From the NCBI GenBank assembly GCA_037176705.1, contig CM073886.1, positions 10,066,501 to 10,130,500 of the forward strand: a stretch of DNA of 64,000 bases, written 5' to 3'. This document shows positions 51,180 through 62,476 of this stretch, piece by piece (the stretch's first letter is position 1; every line of letters starts with the position of its first letter). The notes beneath the pieces were generated by a model. The model saw only the letters and a list, made by a program, of their open reading frames with translations, made no database searches and was not told the origin of the DNA. The position numbers and the translations under genes are program-made. Source of the DNA: Molossus alvarezi. Its lineage: Eukaryota; Chordata; Mammalia; Chiroptera; Molossidae.

Positions 51180-51510
51180 GGCCACATTTGTACATTTCCT
51201 TTGTGCCAGCCCTGGTGAGGGGTCAGCATTGGTAACATATATGAGGGAGGCCTGAGTCCTGCCTTCCAGAAGCTCCTACTCTTGAAACAGAAGCCCACAC
51301 AGCCAGCGTCACGTGCCCAGTGAGGTGCAAACAAAGTGGGGGTGGATGGGTAATCTGTCTAGGAGTTGTGGGAGTGAGAAAAGCTTCAAAGTGCTTTGAA
51401 GTAGGAGGGTTTCTGAAAAGAGGTGGAACTGCACCTGCTGGCAAGGGAGCGCCATGTGCAAAGGCACAGAGGTGGGAAGGAGAGGCAGGTATTTGAGGAC
51501 AGGTGCTGTT
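51180..51510 (-). mobile_element. probable L2 fragment
   Basis: GTGCCAGCCCTGGTGAGGG, CTGCCTTCCAGAAGCTCCTA and GCCATGTGCAAAGGCACAG match inverted L2 order. Confidence 0.5.
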
Positions 51511-51581
51511 AAGTGAGTTGGGATATAGATTTCTGGGGATGATGATGGCAGGTCTGTTCCTGAACTGAGTCTCCCAGATCT

Positions 51582-51840
51582 TTTTTTTTTAATGTTTTCT
51601 TTTTCTTTTTTTTTATCCTCACCTGAGGACATTTTTTGATATTTTGTTCAGATAGAGTGGGAGGGAGAGAGAGAGAGAGAAACATCAACGTGAAAGGGAC
51701 ACATCGAGTGGCTGCCACCTACACGACCCAATCAGGGCCGGGGACAAACTGCAACCAAAGTGCAACCCTTAGTGGGAACCAAACCCGGGTCTCTCTGGAC
51801 CGCAGGCTGACGCTCTAAACGCTGAGCCAAACCAGCCAGG
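51582..51840 (-). mobile_element. VES SINE, type A, minus
   Basis: Poly-T, ATCCTCACCTGAGGACATT, inverted head ending ACCAGCCAGGG. Abuts a minus type B copy. Confidence 0.92.
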
Positions 51841-51842
51841 GA

Positions 51843-51879
51843 TTTTTTTATTGATTTTTGAGGAAGGGAAGGGGGGGTG

Positions 51880-51940
<61 letters not shown>

Positions 51941-52088
51941 AATCAATGTGAGAGCAAAAACACCAATCAGCTGCCTCCTGCACACCCTCTACTGGGGATT
52001 GAGGTAGAAACCTGGGCATGTGTCCTGACTGGGAATCAAACCAGAGACCTCTTGGTCGACACTCAAACACTGAGCTACACCAGCTGGA
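51843..52088 (-). mobile_element. VES SINE, type B, minus, with (GA)n
   Basis: TTTTATTGATTTTTGAGGAA start, about 49 bp of pure (GA)n at 51886-51934 in place of the short GA stretch, inverted head ending CACCAGCTGGAC. Confidence 0.9.
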
Positions 52089-52345
52089 CTATCACCTCCT
52101 TAGAGAGACTTTCCTGACCACCTATCTAAAGGGACCTTCTCCATCACTGTCTAACCCATTATCTTGCTTTATTTTCTTCACAGCCCTATCACTACCTGGA
52201 ATCTCATTTCTACTTGTTTACTGTTTTCTCACTGGAGTGAAGCTTCCCGAGGGCAGGAACTTGTCTGTCATGTTCATCCCATGTTGTCAGAGCACAGAAC
52301 AGAGTATGACACAAAGCACTCAAGAAATACCGCATAAATGAACGC
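52089..52345 (+). mobile_element. L2 3' end
   Basis: GACTTTCCTGACCACCTATC, CCGAGGGCAGGAACTTGTCT and AGCACTCAAGAAATACCGCA in the order of an L2 3' end. Confidence 0.65.
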
Positions 52346-53005
52346 AACCTGACAGGCTTCGCGAGACCTACACTTTATGTACTTTTAGTAGGTCTGTGAT
52401 ATTCCTGATAGTTAAAATGGACCACAAGAGGGCAGTAGTGACTGGTTCCTCTGTCCCTTCTAAAGGAGGGAGCCTCAGGGTTTTAAAAAGGGGGGAGGGC
52501 TAGGGAGAGTCTACCCTCACATCTTAGCAAATTGTCAGTGCTTCCTTAACCTTTCCTCACTTCCTGTGTTTCTCTCCCTGCTTCTTTTTTGAACTAGCCC
52601 ACAATAGCAGGTGCAGGTCAGTCTTGGGACCCCAGAAGAGAGAGAGAGAAGAGAAAGGAAGAGAAATGAGAGCTACTGTTTGGGTCCCACATAGTGAAAG
52701 TGTCGAAAAGAAAATGTTCATTTAATTGAGCCAGGCTGGAATGTTGCACCAGCACAGAAACATCACAAAATTGGAAAGAATTTCACATTAATTGGATAAC
52801 TATACACAGGCAGTGTGCTTAGCACTGAGAGCCAGGTGAATGGACATGGTCCCCACACTTGAGCTCAGAGTCTCACAGTGGGGACCACAGTGGGGGTGTG
52901 ATGGAGTCCTGGAGGGGACCGTGGAGTGAGGGAGCAGGCGCCTGGGGAAGACTGAGCCTTTAAGAATGGAATGCCATAGACCCACCCAAACTTTTTTTTC
53001 CATCT
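52346..53005. other. intergenic / possible ITGAL 3' flank
   Basis: Downstream of ITGAL on its strand. No clear poly(A) signal identified, so the end of its 3' UTR is unknown. Confidence 0.4.
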
Positions 53006-53009
53006 TCCC

Positions 53010-53560
53010 AACGACTCCCTCATTAATTGAGTGAAATCACGTCAAGCACCAACTATGTATCTGGCTCTGTGATACCATCAGGGACCCCAAGGTATGGTCC
53101 CCACCTATGAAGTTCACTTGTTTAATTTAAGATACTGATATGAAGTAAACCATTTAACAATGAACAAATATCCCTGCTGTGATGGGTAGTCGCACGCTAG
53201 TGTAAGCATGCGTAATTTGGGAACCCAAATGGTGGGCATGGGGAGCTGCCCCGAGGAAGTGATGTATGAGCTGAGATCTGAAGACTGATGAGAGTTAGCC
53301 AGGAAGAGGGAGGAATGTTCCAGGCAGAGAAAGCAGTCCGGGTGAAGGCAGTGGGACAGGAGAAAGCTTGGCAGGTGAGAAAGGCCTGTGTAACTGGAGC
53401 TTAGAAGGGAGGTGGGATGTCTCTACAGGAGGCCAGGAAGGCAGCAGGGCCCAATTCGGCATTGGCATAGTAAGAGTATTTTGCAGATTTGGGGAGACAC
53501 ATTAAGGAATTTGGTCTTTAGCTAAAGAGCAAGGAGTCTGCAGCAGCAATGTAGAGACAC
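53010..53560 (-). mobile_element. probable L2 relic
   Basis: AAGCACCAACTATGTATCTG, GAAGTGATGTATGAGCTGAG and GAATGTTCCAGGCAGAGAAA in inverted L2 order. Confidence 0.5.
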
Positions 53561-53824
53561 ATCGCATCTGCTCTGGCAGCGAATGGAAAGTGGGCTGGAC
53601 TCCGTGCAGAGACAGTGCAGGGCAAGGTTCTGGGAGTCTGGGGCTTCTGTGGATCTCCAAGGGCAGGTGGTGTAAGGCCTGGGAATGTCACTAGATCCTG
53701 GGACTACAGTTTCTCCAAATTTAGATCACACATTTTCTTCTAGGGGAGGAAACTAAGAGGCTGGTAGAAGCCAGGACTATCTGATAATTACAGGGCCTCA
53801 CCTTGGTAGCCTTCTTGTCCCATC

Positions 53825-54003
53825 CCTCGGTGAATCCTCACCATGAGCCTGCAAAGGAGGCAGGCAGGAGCTCCATGTTCAAGACCGACAAACTGGAGCT
53901 TAGAGAGGGGCAGTGACTTGCCAGGGGACACAGAGTGGCGGGCAGGTAGAGGCAGACTGGCACCAGGCTTCCCAAGTCCAATCCTGGGCCCTCTGCCTCA
54001 GGC
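53825..54003 (-). mobile_element. MIR in ITGAL 3' UTR
   Basis: ACAAACTGGAGCTTAGAGAG and GGCAGTGACTTGCCAGGGGA are inverted MIR. It ends within about 10 bases of the ITGAL stop codon. Confidence 0.7.
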
Positions 54004-54010
54004 CTGGGCT

Positions 54011-57000
54011 TCAGTATGCGCCACCTCCATCCTGGGCCTCCTCCTTTAGAAGGAGATCCACGCGGCTCGGATCCACGGCCTCCTCCTCAGACGCCAGCTT
54101 CCCAGAGTCTTCTCCAGGGATTCCATCGGAGGCATCGACTGTAGCCTCCATCTTCTCCTTCAGGTTCCGTTTGAAGAAGCCAACCTGTAGGAAGACAAAA
54201 AAAATGATTAAGCAGAAAGTCCATGGAGCATAGTTGGCCCTGGCAAAACCATGAAAGCACTCTTTATGTTAATAGTTCAGCCTGGCCAATGTGGCTCACT
54301 GGCTGAGCATTGACCCATGCACCAAGAGGGCACCGGTTCGATTCCCGCCAGGGCACATGCCCAGGTTGTGGGCCTGATCCCCAGTGAGGGCATGCAGAAG
54401 GTGGCCAGTCGATGTTCTCTTATCATCGATGTTTCTTTTTAAAAAAAAAAAATTTTTTTATCCTCACCCGAGGACATTTTTGCATTTATCTTCAGATAGA
54501 GCAGGAAGGAGAGAGGGAGGAAGAGAGAGAGAGAAACATCAATGTGAGAGAGACACGTTGACTGGTTGCCACCCACACGACTCCAACCAGGGCCGGGGAC
54601 AAACTGCAACCGAGATACATGCCCTTAGCGGGAACTGAACCCAGGACTCTCTAGTCCACGGGCCAGCACTATAACAGCTGAGCCAAACTGGCCAGGGTGC
54701 ATCAATGTTTCTAACTCTCTCTCCTTTTCCCTTCCTCTCTCTCTAAAAAAAAAAAATCAATAAAAAGAAAAAAAAATTCATATGTGCCTCCCTGGCCGGG
54801 TTTGTTCAGTGGTTAGAGCATCAGCTGTGGACCAGAGTCATGGGTTTGATTTCAGTCAAGGGCACGCACCTCGGTTGTGGTTCATCCCCAGCCCTGGTCG
54901 GGTCGTGTGGGAGGCAACCAGTCCATGTATCCCTCTCACATCGACGTTTCTCTCTCCCTTTCTCTCCCTCTTTCTTCCTCCCACTCTATCTGGAGATAAA
55001 CAGAAAAATATACTCAGGTGAGGATTTTAAAAAAATAGTTCATATGTGCCACAGACGTGGTGTCCATTCCAGGGACAGGTGAGAGTGTCTGCCTGCGATA
55101 TGTTAAAAAGCTGTACATTTACTGGTTCGTCCTTTAGGTTCATGAAAATGTCAGGTATGGATATTTTAGGAAGGTGACTTGACAATATCTGTAATACTAA
55201 TAAGAGCCCATGTTCACATAGTTCTTAGTATGTGTCATGCAGTCTCTGTTGAAAGCTCAAAACATACATATTATTTGGCTCAGCAATTCCAGGTCTAGGA
55301 ATTAATTTTAAAGAACATTTGGACAAGTGTGCGAAGATGTGGGTACCAGCCTTTTTTGTCGTACTGTTTGAAATAGATGTAAATTACAATCTAAATGTTC
55401 ATCAGTAGAGAACGTGTTGAATAAAAGGTGGGCACCCAGGTGGCAGAAAACCACCCAGGTTACAAAGCAAGTAGATCTGATTGTGTCTGGACGGAAAGAC
55501 ATCAAAGTATAACGTCCGGAGGAAAATACAAGTTCCTAAGCAGTATATACAGTCTGATTCCATTTACATTTTCTTTAAAAAAAAAATTTTTTTTTTCCTT
55601 TATTGATATTTAGAGAGAGATGAAGTGAGAGGGAAAGAGATATAGGAACATTCATGAGAGAGAACATCGATTGGCTGCCTCCTGCATGCCCCCCATTGGG
55701 GATCAGGCCCACAACCTGGGCATGTGTCCTGACCGGGAATTGAACCAGCAACCTCTTGGTTCCTAGGCTGACGCTCAATCACTGAGCCACACCAGCCGGA
55801 CCCATTTACATTTTCTAATATACACACATACACTGATTTTTCTCTCCCATGCTCACACATACACACATTATTAACAACAAAACTACAACCTAGAGGAATA
55901 GAAACAAAAAAGTTGTTAATGACAACATTCGGTGGGAAGCAATAGGAAGAAACTTTTTCTGGAATAGTTGCATATTTTACATGGAACACCTGCCCGTCAG
56001 CACTCTTCATCTGGCTAACTCCCACTCATCGTTCAAATCCCGACTCAAATGCCACCTTTCTTAGGAGGCCTTCCCAGACTCCCCCAACCTAAGTGAGGCT
56101 CCTGTTACAGGCTCCAGAGCACGCAGCCCCATGAAGGAGCCTTCAGCCTGTGTTCCTGTCTGTCTCTCGCATTAGACTACGCACTCCACAAAGGCAAGGG
56201 ACGGGTTTGTGGTATGTGCCTCTGGACCTCAGTGCCCAGCCCTGGGTACTGGGAGAGCTCCTCAGTCCTGGCCCTGCCAGAGCTCGGTGGCGTGATGGGG
56301 GAAAAGGCTCGCTTGCTCTCTGGGCCTCAGTAGGCTTATCTGTAGAAAGAGGGAGCAGGCTGAGGCCCGTCTAGGTTTTAATGTTCCCTGGTCTTGGCAT
56401 CCTCCTTCCTGACTCCTGCCATTCCCCTTGCCTCAGCCTGCCCATCTCAGCCATGCCCGTTCCTTCCAGAAGCTCCGACCTTGTAGAGCACCAGGAAAAT
56501 CAGCAGCAGCAACAACAGCCCCCCGATGCCGCTGAGCACGTAGAGATAGAGCATATTCTTCTCATATACAACGTCAACCTTCATGACGACCTAGGGGAGG
56601 ACAAGAGGAGGGAAGTGCAGGGAAGAAGGCCGCCCCCACCCCTGCTAAGATGTCTTGTGAATCTGGCCTCAATCTCTAGGTCTTCACGTTTCCAGTCTGA
56701 ACTGTGTCATGACACCAGGCTCTGGCCCAGCCCCCTCTGTCCAGTGTCCCTCCCACTGCAGCTACCAGTGTGAGCTGGCAAACATGCACCGCAGCCACCT
56801 TAAGTGGCCTCCCTTAGTCCCAGGAGAGAATGCCGGAGTCTCAGCCCAGCCTGCGAAGCCTTCCAGAACCTGGTTTCTGCTTACCGTTTTAGCTGCAACT
56901 TCCCTTCTCCTGCTCTGAGCCTCGTTCTTGAACCTGCCTCACGCACTCTCTCCACTCCGGGCCCTGCACTGGCTGCTCTCCCCGCTTAGAGCGTCTTCCT

Positions 57001-58395
57001 GTCACGCTCTGCCTGTGGAGTGGGGACCCCTCTGTTCAGCTGCCATCACATTGATCTTTATCTGATGCATCTCAGACAGGTGACCTTGCGGTCTGCTTGC
57101 CCAGTGGTGGTGAAGCTCATGGCTTCCGGGCAGCCTTTGCCAAGGTTGGTGGCTCTGGCTGTGCGGAAGTTCTTACTGTGCTAAGCCCAAACCTTCTCCC
57201 ACGTGGCTGCCCACACCTAGCTCTGGCTCTTCCAGCTCTGCCCTGTGGTTCCTCAGATCTCTCTGCTGACCTCAGGTCTCCTGAGGAGGTAACGAGATAC
57301 CTGGGCCAGGGAGGCGTTGCTGCCATAGAGGTGGAAGTGCTTGCTGCTTTGGAAGGAGATGGAGAGGGAGCTGCAGAGGCTGAACATGGACGAGGCCTGT
57401 GGGAGGAGCGGGGTAGGCGTTACAAGGCCCCAGTACCCACTGACTCCCACCCCACCTCAGCTCAAGGGGGAGAAGCAGAGGAGGATGGTCCCAGCTGGGA
57501 CATCAGTCTATGAAGTTCTGCATTCCAGTGTGCCACTCCCCATTGCTGGAAGGAAAGTTTTCCTATAAAAAACCTATAAAAATTATCCACAGGCCGGTGA
57601 AAACAGCCCTGCAAATTTCGAACACATCATGGTTCCCTTTCATCTGCAACTGTGTAAACATCGGGGATTTTTCATCAGATAAAACGGGAGATTCAGGAAG
57701 ATCACGTGGTGGGGAACCCACCCCCACCCCGAAGGCCCCCACGACCACTTCCTGTCTGTTGCCAGCAGGTGCTGCTACCTTGATCTCCCCCACCAGCTCC
57801 ACAGTCCCGACCACTTGGACGAGGATCTCCTCCTGGAAGGCCATTGGGCAGCGGATCTGGACTCCAGGCAAACAAGGCTGCTAGGAATAAGGAACAGCAA
57901 GGGGGTTGGAGAGGCCTTTCTACCTGCACTCTGCCCCGCCCCCACTCAGCTCACACATCCATACCTCAGCCACATTGGGCGGCCTTTCCAGATTCTCAGA
58001 GTTGCAGGCGACAGGAGGTTCCTAGGAATGATGAGGCGAGATCTTCAGTGAGTCCAGAGATGAGAGGACACTGGCCCATTCAGACCAGAACCTGGTATGC
58101 CTCTCCACCCCAAAGATATGACCTTGGCATTCCAGTTCTCTCCTACGGGCTCTTGGCAGATTCAGACATCACTGAGTGTGACAGGATTCCTCCATCCTCA
58201 CTCCCTTCCCAAGCATCTGTACCCCTTTATGAGCTTACCCTCCCAGACCTGGGCATCCTTCCTCCTCTGGGCAGCACTCACCGTCTGCACAATCCACTCC
58301 TGAGTAATGAGCCCCTCACTGTGGAATGCAGGTACCCCAATCAAGGCCTCCAGCGGGGGCTTGTTGTGGTCATGGACAGACAGCTGAATTTTCGC
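54011..58395 (-). CDS. ITGAL: ITGAL (CD11a), last six coding exons
   Basis: Integrin alpha-L, the leukocyte LFA-1 subunit that pairs with ITGB2 and binds ICAMs at the plasma membrane. Exons in gene order: 58395-58282 ([20 protein letters not shown]), 58021-57965 ([19 protein letters not shown]), 57877-57779 ([20 protein letters not shown]), 57396-57301 ([15 protein letters not shown]), 56590-56480 ([20 protein letters not shown] then a leucine-rich membrane helix ending VLYK) and 54184-54011 ([14 protein letters not shown]..., stop TGA). All introns have GT/AG ends and all six exons are in frame, each a multiple of three. The GFFKR motif that clasps the beta tail is present. The cytoplasmic tail is as long as human from VGFFKR but differs after KEKMEA. 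Earlier exons are not visible up to the window end and probably lie beyond it. Confidence 0.95.
54281..54776 (+). mobile_element. VES SINE, type B, split, in ITGAL intron
   Basis: Head CCTGGCCAATGTGGCTCAC to ATCATCGATGTTTCT, then an inverted type A copy, then ATCAATGTTTCTAACTCTC to AATCAATAAAAAG. Confidence 0.9.
54436..54698 (-). mobile_element. VES SINE, type A, minus, nested
   Basis: Poly-T, ATCCTCACCCGAGGACATT, inverted head ending GGCCAGGG. Splits the type B copy. Confidence 0.92.
54789..55037 (+). mobile_element. VES SINE, type A, in ITGAL intron
   Basis: Head CCTGGCCGGGTTTGTTCAG, ATACTCAGGTGAGGATTTT tail. TTCATATGTGCC flanks both ends. Confidence 0.93.
55050..55575. other. ITGAL intron, nothing recognised
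   Basis: Possible L1 3' UTR decay (CAGCAATTCCAGGTCTAGG) but not confident. No exon. Confidence 0.4.
55580..55800 (-). mobile_element. VES SINE, type B, minus, in ITGAL intron
   Basis: TTCCTTTATTGATATTTAGA start, inverted head ending CACACCAGCCGGAC. CCATTTACATTTTCT flanks both ends. Confidence 0.94.
56020..56260 (+). mobile_element. L2 3' end in ITGAL intron
   Basis: AACTCCCACTCATCGTTCAA, TCAAATGCCACCTTTCTTAG and CTCCACAAAGGCAAGGGACG in L2 order. Confidence 0.7.
56850..57030 (+). mobile_element. L2 fragment in ITGAL intron
   Basis: CTGCACTGGCTGCTCTCCCC and AGAGCGTCTTCCTGTCACG resemble the L2 stretch 'ctggctgttccctctgcc'. Short. Confidence 0.45.
57875..57883 (-). other. NAGNAG-type tandem acceptor in ITGAL
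   Basis: On the minus strand TAGCAG precedes CCTTGTTTGCC. The second AG gives ...NVAE|PCLPG as in human; the first would add one glutamine, in frame. Confidence 0.7.
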
Positions 58396-58869
58396 CTGGT
58401 ACAGAGGACAAAAGGCTGCTGAGCCCTGAATGCCAGCCACTCTAACTGCCACCCCAGATCCAATCCTCACTGGCTGAGGCCAAAGGGCCCGGTTGTTAGG
58501 CTGTGGGCAGTAATCCACCACACCCCGTCCCTGTCCTCAATGACATGTGTGGGTCACATGAGCTTCTCTGCTTTCTCCACGTGGCAAACCCTCACACATC
58601 CTGCACGGTCCTGCCAAAATATCATTATGAATGTTTGCCCCAAGAATAGCGCAGCTTCCCACTCCTGTGTTTCCACAGCATTCTACATCCCCAGCAGGAT
58701 GGCAAAGCATCTGTGTGTCTGTATCTCCACGAGGCCGTGGGCTCATGAGAGCTGGAGCTGTGGTTTATTTCACCCGCAGTGCGCTACTGCTTAACACAGA
58801 AACCAGCACATACCAGGCTTCAAGAAAAGTTGTTTTCTGAATGAGTAAAAGAATGAATGGCATTCCACA

Positions 58870-59760
58870 AGGACAGATGCACAATGACAGTTGGGAAAGA
58901 CTCATTTTGGCAAGTGCATTGAACTGATTTAAGAAATATTTCCTGAGTACCTTTTGTACAAAAGAGCTATCTGTGCTAGGGTTGGAAGACCCAGAAATGT
59001 ATAAAAAATGACACAAGAGTAGCACCAGTGACAGTCTCAGGGACTTCAAGCAGGGAAATAGATATCCAATTTGAGGTATTCTATCACTCAGCAATCATTT
59101 GTGGACACTTTAAAATGTCAGTGACATTAAACTAAAAAGGTCTAATGTCAGAGGCAGCATTTGACTTTACCTGTTAAAGATAGATAGGAAATTAACAGGT
59201 GAAGATGGGGGAAGATATCCAGAAAGAAAGTACAGGGAGTTAGGACAACGAGGTGAGTGTGATGTGGCCAGAGGGTAGGCTGCTTGGGGAGAGATAGGAG
59301 ATGAGTCTGGAAAGGAGACTTGGGCAGAGTCTGTGGGGCCCAGAAGGCCTGAGGGCAAGATGTCAGAGGACCCTGGCTAGGCAGTGGGGAGTCACGGAAA
59401 GCAGCTGAGGAGGGGTGACTCCAGGGGACTCCTCCATTGCAGGCACGAAATGGAAAGAAGTCGGGAAAGGTGGATCAAGGCTCAAGCTGGGAGCCTGGGC
59501 CAGTAATCCAGTTGCAAGAAGATGAGAAATTCAGTCTGAGCAGTACTGGGGACAAGAGGGATAAAACAGTATAGACAACAGAAGTTAGGAGGCAGTGGGT
59601 CCAGGCACGTTGGAAAGAGAAATTCACCCGGACTTGGAAGTTTGGCTTGAGGAAAAACTGGGGCTTTTAAGGGCTTTTAAGCAAACCAAAGAGGATGCTG
59701 GGATTGAAAAAGAAAATAAATTTAGAACATGCTGAGTCCAAAGTTTCGAGAGGAGCAGTT
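58870..59760 (-). mobile_element. probable L2 relic
   Basis: TTTCCTGAGTACCTTTTGTA, GGACTTCAAGCAGGG and later GGCCAGTAATCCAGTTGCAA read like a long inverted L2 remnant. No ITGAL exon seen in it. Confidence 0.45.
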
Positions 59761-59769
59761 GCAGTCCTA

Positions 59770-60000
59770 GTTATCCAGTTGGCCCTCGTTTATCACGGTT
59801 AATCAGCTCCAGACTCTATGGCAAGAAATGAATTTCCACAAAGTAGGGTTCTTCATTTACATACATTTGTCCCTTGCCACTTTGTGCTTCGACTTTCTCG
59901 GCTTCACTCTATCACGGGTTTTTCAAATATAGTCTAGAAAAATTCACGATAGAGTGAAGCCGCGAAAGTCGAAGCGCGAAGTGGCAAGGGACAAATGTAC
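59770..60000. mobile_element. palindromic DNA-transposon (MITE-like) relic
   Basis: Two 52-bp arms, 59862-59913 and 59948-59999, are reverse complements with 49 of 52 positions matching and a 34-bp loop. All three mismatches fall at CpG positions of one arm. Sequence to the left (GGCCCTCGTTTATCACGG) has a Tigger/mariner flavour. Confidence 0.65.
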
Positions 60001-60019
60001 AGCCAAGAGAACTAAAACA

Positions 60020-60525
60020 TACGTCCACACAAAAACTTGTGCAGGAGTATTTAAGCAGCATTGTCTGTAGTGGCCAAAAAGTGGGGACAACCCAAATGTC
60101 CATGATTTGATGAATGCATAAATCAAACGTGGTCTATCTTACAATGGAATATTATTTGGCAAGAAAAATGAATGAAATACTGACTCATGCTACAACATGG
60201 ATGGACCCTGAAAACACTACGCTAAGTGAAAGAAGCCAGTCACAAAAGCCCACATGTTGTGTAATTTCAGCCACATGTAATGTCCAGAATAGGTAAATCT
60301 TTACAGAGAGACAAAAGCAGTGGTTGCCCAGAGCTGGGGGACGGAGGATGAAGGAGTGAAAGCAAATGGATACAGGGTTCTTTTCCAGAGCAGTGAAAAT
60401 GTTCTATAATTAGATTATGGTGATAGCAGCACAACTTTGTGACCGTACAAAAAAAACATTGAATTGTACACTTTAAGTGGGTAAATCATGTGGTGTGTGA
60501 ATATCTCAATAAAGTTGTTAAAACA
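60020..60525 (+). mobile_element. L1 3' UTR
   Basis: CAATGGAATATTATTTGGCA, CTACAACATGGATGGACCCT, GAAAGAAGCCAGTCACAAAA and AATTGTACACTTTAAGTGGG, followed by a (CA)n run at about 60524-60541. Confidence 0.9.
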
Positions 60526-60749
60526 CACACACACACACACAGATGCTAGGAAGACATCCTGGTGGAGATGAGTGACAAGCTGCAGGGACAGGTGCACTGG
60601 AGGAGGAGGAGGGACGCAGTCTGAAGCTGTCAGTTGGAAGGGGACGCTGGGAAAACTGATACCTAGCGGCCAGCAGCACCAGCCCAGGGCCTGGACCTGC
60701 TATGCGGGGGTGGTAGTGATGACAAAGCAGAAAACAGAGGGTTAGAACC

Positions 60750-60930
60750 GCGGGTAGAATCACCATTTACTGAGCACTGTGAGTGTGAGGCCTCTTCTGA
60801 GTCTCACTAAATGCATCACCTTATTTAGTTCTGTCAATATTCCTCTGTGGTGGACAACACTCCCACCCCCAGTTCACAGATGGGAGCACTGAGGCTCAGG
60901 GAGATGAGTTAATTGGTCGGACGTTATCAA
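60750..60930 (-). mobile_element. MIR
   Basis: ACCATTTACTGAGCACTGTG and TCACAGATGGGAGCACTGAG match inverted MIR. Confidence 0.8.
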
Positions 60931-60984
60931 GTACTAGAGCTGACCTTTCAACATAGGCTGACTCCAGAGACAAGAAGTACTATG

Positions 60985-61240
60985 CTCCATCGCCTTCCTT
61001 GGGTAACAGTGATAGTAATACTACTAAAAACAGACAATGTTGACAGATACCTTACGTGTCAAGTATCTGTCAAAGCACTAGGCAAAGCACTTGAAATACA
61101 TTCTCTCATTTGCTCCTTGTAACAACCCCATAAAGAGAGGGTTATTATCCTTGTTTTATAGATTGAAAAACTGAGGTTCAGAGAAGTTAGGTAAACTGCC
61201 CAAGGCCACACAGCTTTAAATGGCAGAGTTCAAAAAGATT
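60985..61240 (-). mobile_element. MIR, well preserved
   Basis: ATACATTCTCTCATTTGCTC, AACAACCCCATAAAGAGAGG and TAGATTGAAAAACTGAGGTT, through to AAGGCCACACAGCT. Confidence 0.88.
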
Positions 61241-62365
61241 TCAGGTCTGACTGAAGCCTGTGTTCCTTATCAGCGAGGGGAGCAGGTGACCATGAGGAAG
61301 GGGATTCTGTGGCCCAGCTCTCGCCTGTCCAGCTTATAATAAATCTCAATTAGTAGAGCTGACCTCCTTGTGGCAAAAAGGGCTCGACTAAGGGGAGTTT
61401 CAGGAAATAGGGAATGGGTTACCAGTGTCCCATACTGTGCCAGTTTCATTAAAATGGAGATCATCTTAGAGTCTTTAGCAAGAGTGGGTGGGGAGCCAAC
61501 TGCTTGGCTTGAGATGCTGGAGGGCAGGGAGATAGATGGAGGGAGGTCTCCAGCCTCCAAAGGAAAGGGAAAGCTCACGGGATTTGAGCTGGGTCTGGGC
61601 CGAGTGAGGCAAGAATGTAAGGAGCTTCCGAAGCAGCTGGGCGATGGCAGGGCTGAGCACAGCACCCGCCTTCCCCTCCGGCAACCCCACCTCCCCAGGC
61701 ACTGTGCCAAGCACGCCACAGGGAGAAAGGAACCCACTGGACCTCATGTCACCAGTGAAGTTCTTATTCCAAACTCCATTTGTGACATGGGGAACAGAGG
61801 CATGGACAGCTAAGTCCCTGGCCCAAGGCCACAGAGTGTACAAATGGCAGAGTCGGGGTTTGGATCCATGCCTGGTAAAAGGAATGGCATGGCCAGCCTT
61901 CTGCGGGAAGCTCCAGCCATCCCAGGGAACAGCACTAGTGGCCAACTCAACTGGCTATTCCATTCTGTTGCAATGCAAGCGCATCTGACCTTCCCCAGGG
62001 CCACTCTCCCCCATCACAGTCTCCAGGGGAGATGATTCCGGCCTCTGTTCTGAAAGAGTCTAAACTGCTCTGGGTCCCTTTCCTGCTGGGCTCCCTTCCC
62101 AGTCTGCCCTGCCTCCGGGGCGGCCTTAGGGGACAAGTTCCTCTTTGGGCCTCAGTTTTCTCCACCGTAAAATGAAAATGCTGTTGACTGGTCAGTGCCT
62201 AATTCTCTCCTGAGGTTACCCCTAAAAAGTTTACACTCCCAAGCTTTGGACTCAGGGAGGCCTCCTTCTTCCGAGTAGTGGGGATTGCTGTTACATACTG
62301 AACATGTTGCGTGAGAGATGACAGATCCTTGACTTAGAGGTTGAACACAGGGATCTTGGTATTCA
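61241..62365. other. likely ITGAL intron, no exon recognised
   Basis: Minus-strand frames at 61270-61945 lack integrin motifs. A possible MIR piece (GGCCCAAGGCCACAGAGTG) lies near 61820. Confidence 0.45.
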
Positions 62366-62369
62366 AATA

Positions 62370-62465
62370 AGGGCTTGAATCTGACCTTTCCCCTATTAGC
62401 TGTGTACCTTGGGCAGGTTACTTGACCTGTCTGTGCCATAGACTTCTCATCTGTAAGACGGGAGT
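62370..62465 (+). mobile_element. MIR at minisatellite edge
   Basis: CTATTAGCTGTGTACCTTGG, GGTTACTTGACCTGTCTGTG and TTCTCATCTGTAA in MIR order. The minisatellite begins about 10 bases later. Confidence 0.85.
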
Positions 62466-62476
62466 GCCAGTGCTTT

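Noticed and set aside
56480..56590. possible one-base frameshift in the ITGAL membrane exon at a C-run
   Set aside because: A recount shows six C and a 111-base exon, in frame on both sides.
61270..61945. minus frames as further ITGAL exons
   Set aside because: No integrin motifs and no splice-flanked segments matching the ectodomain.
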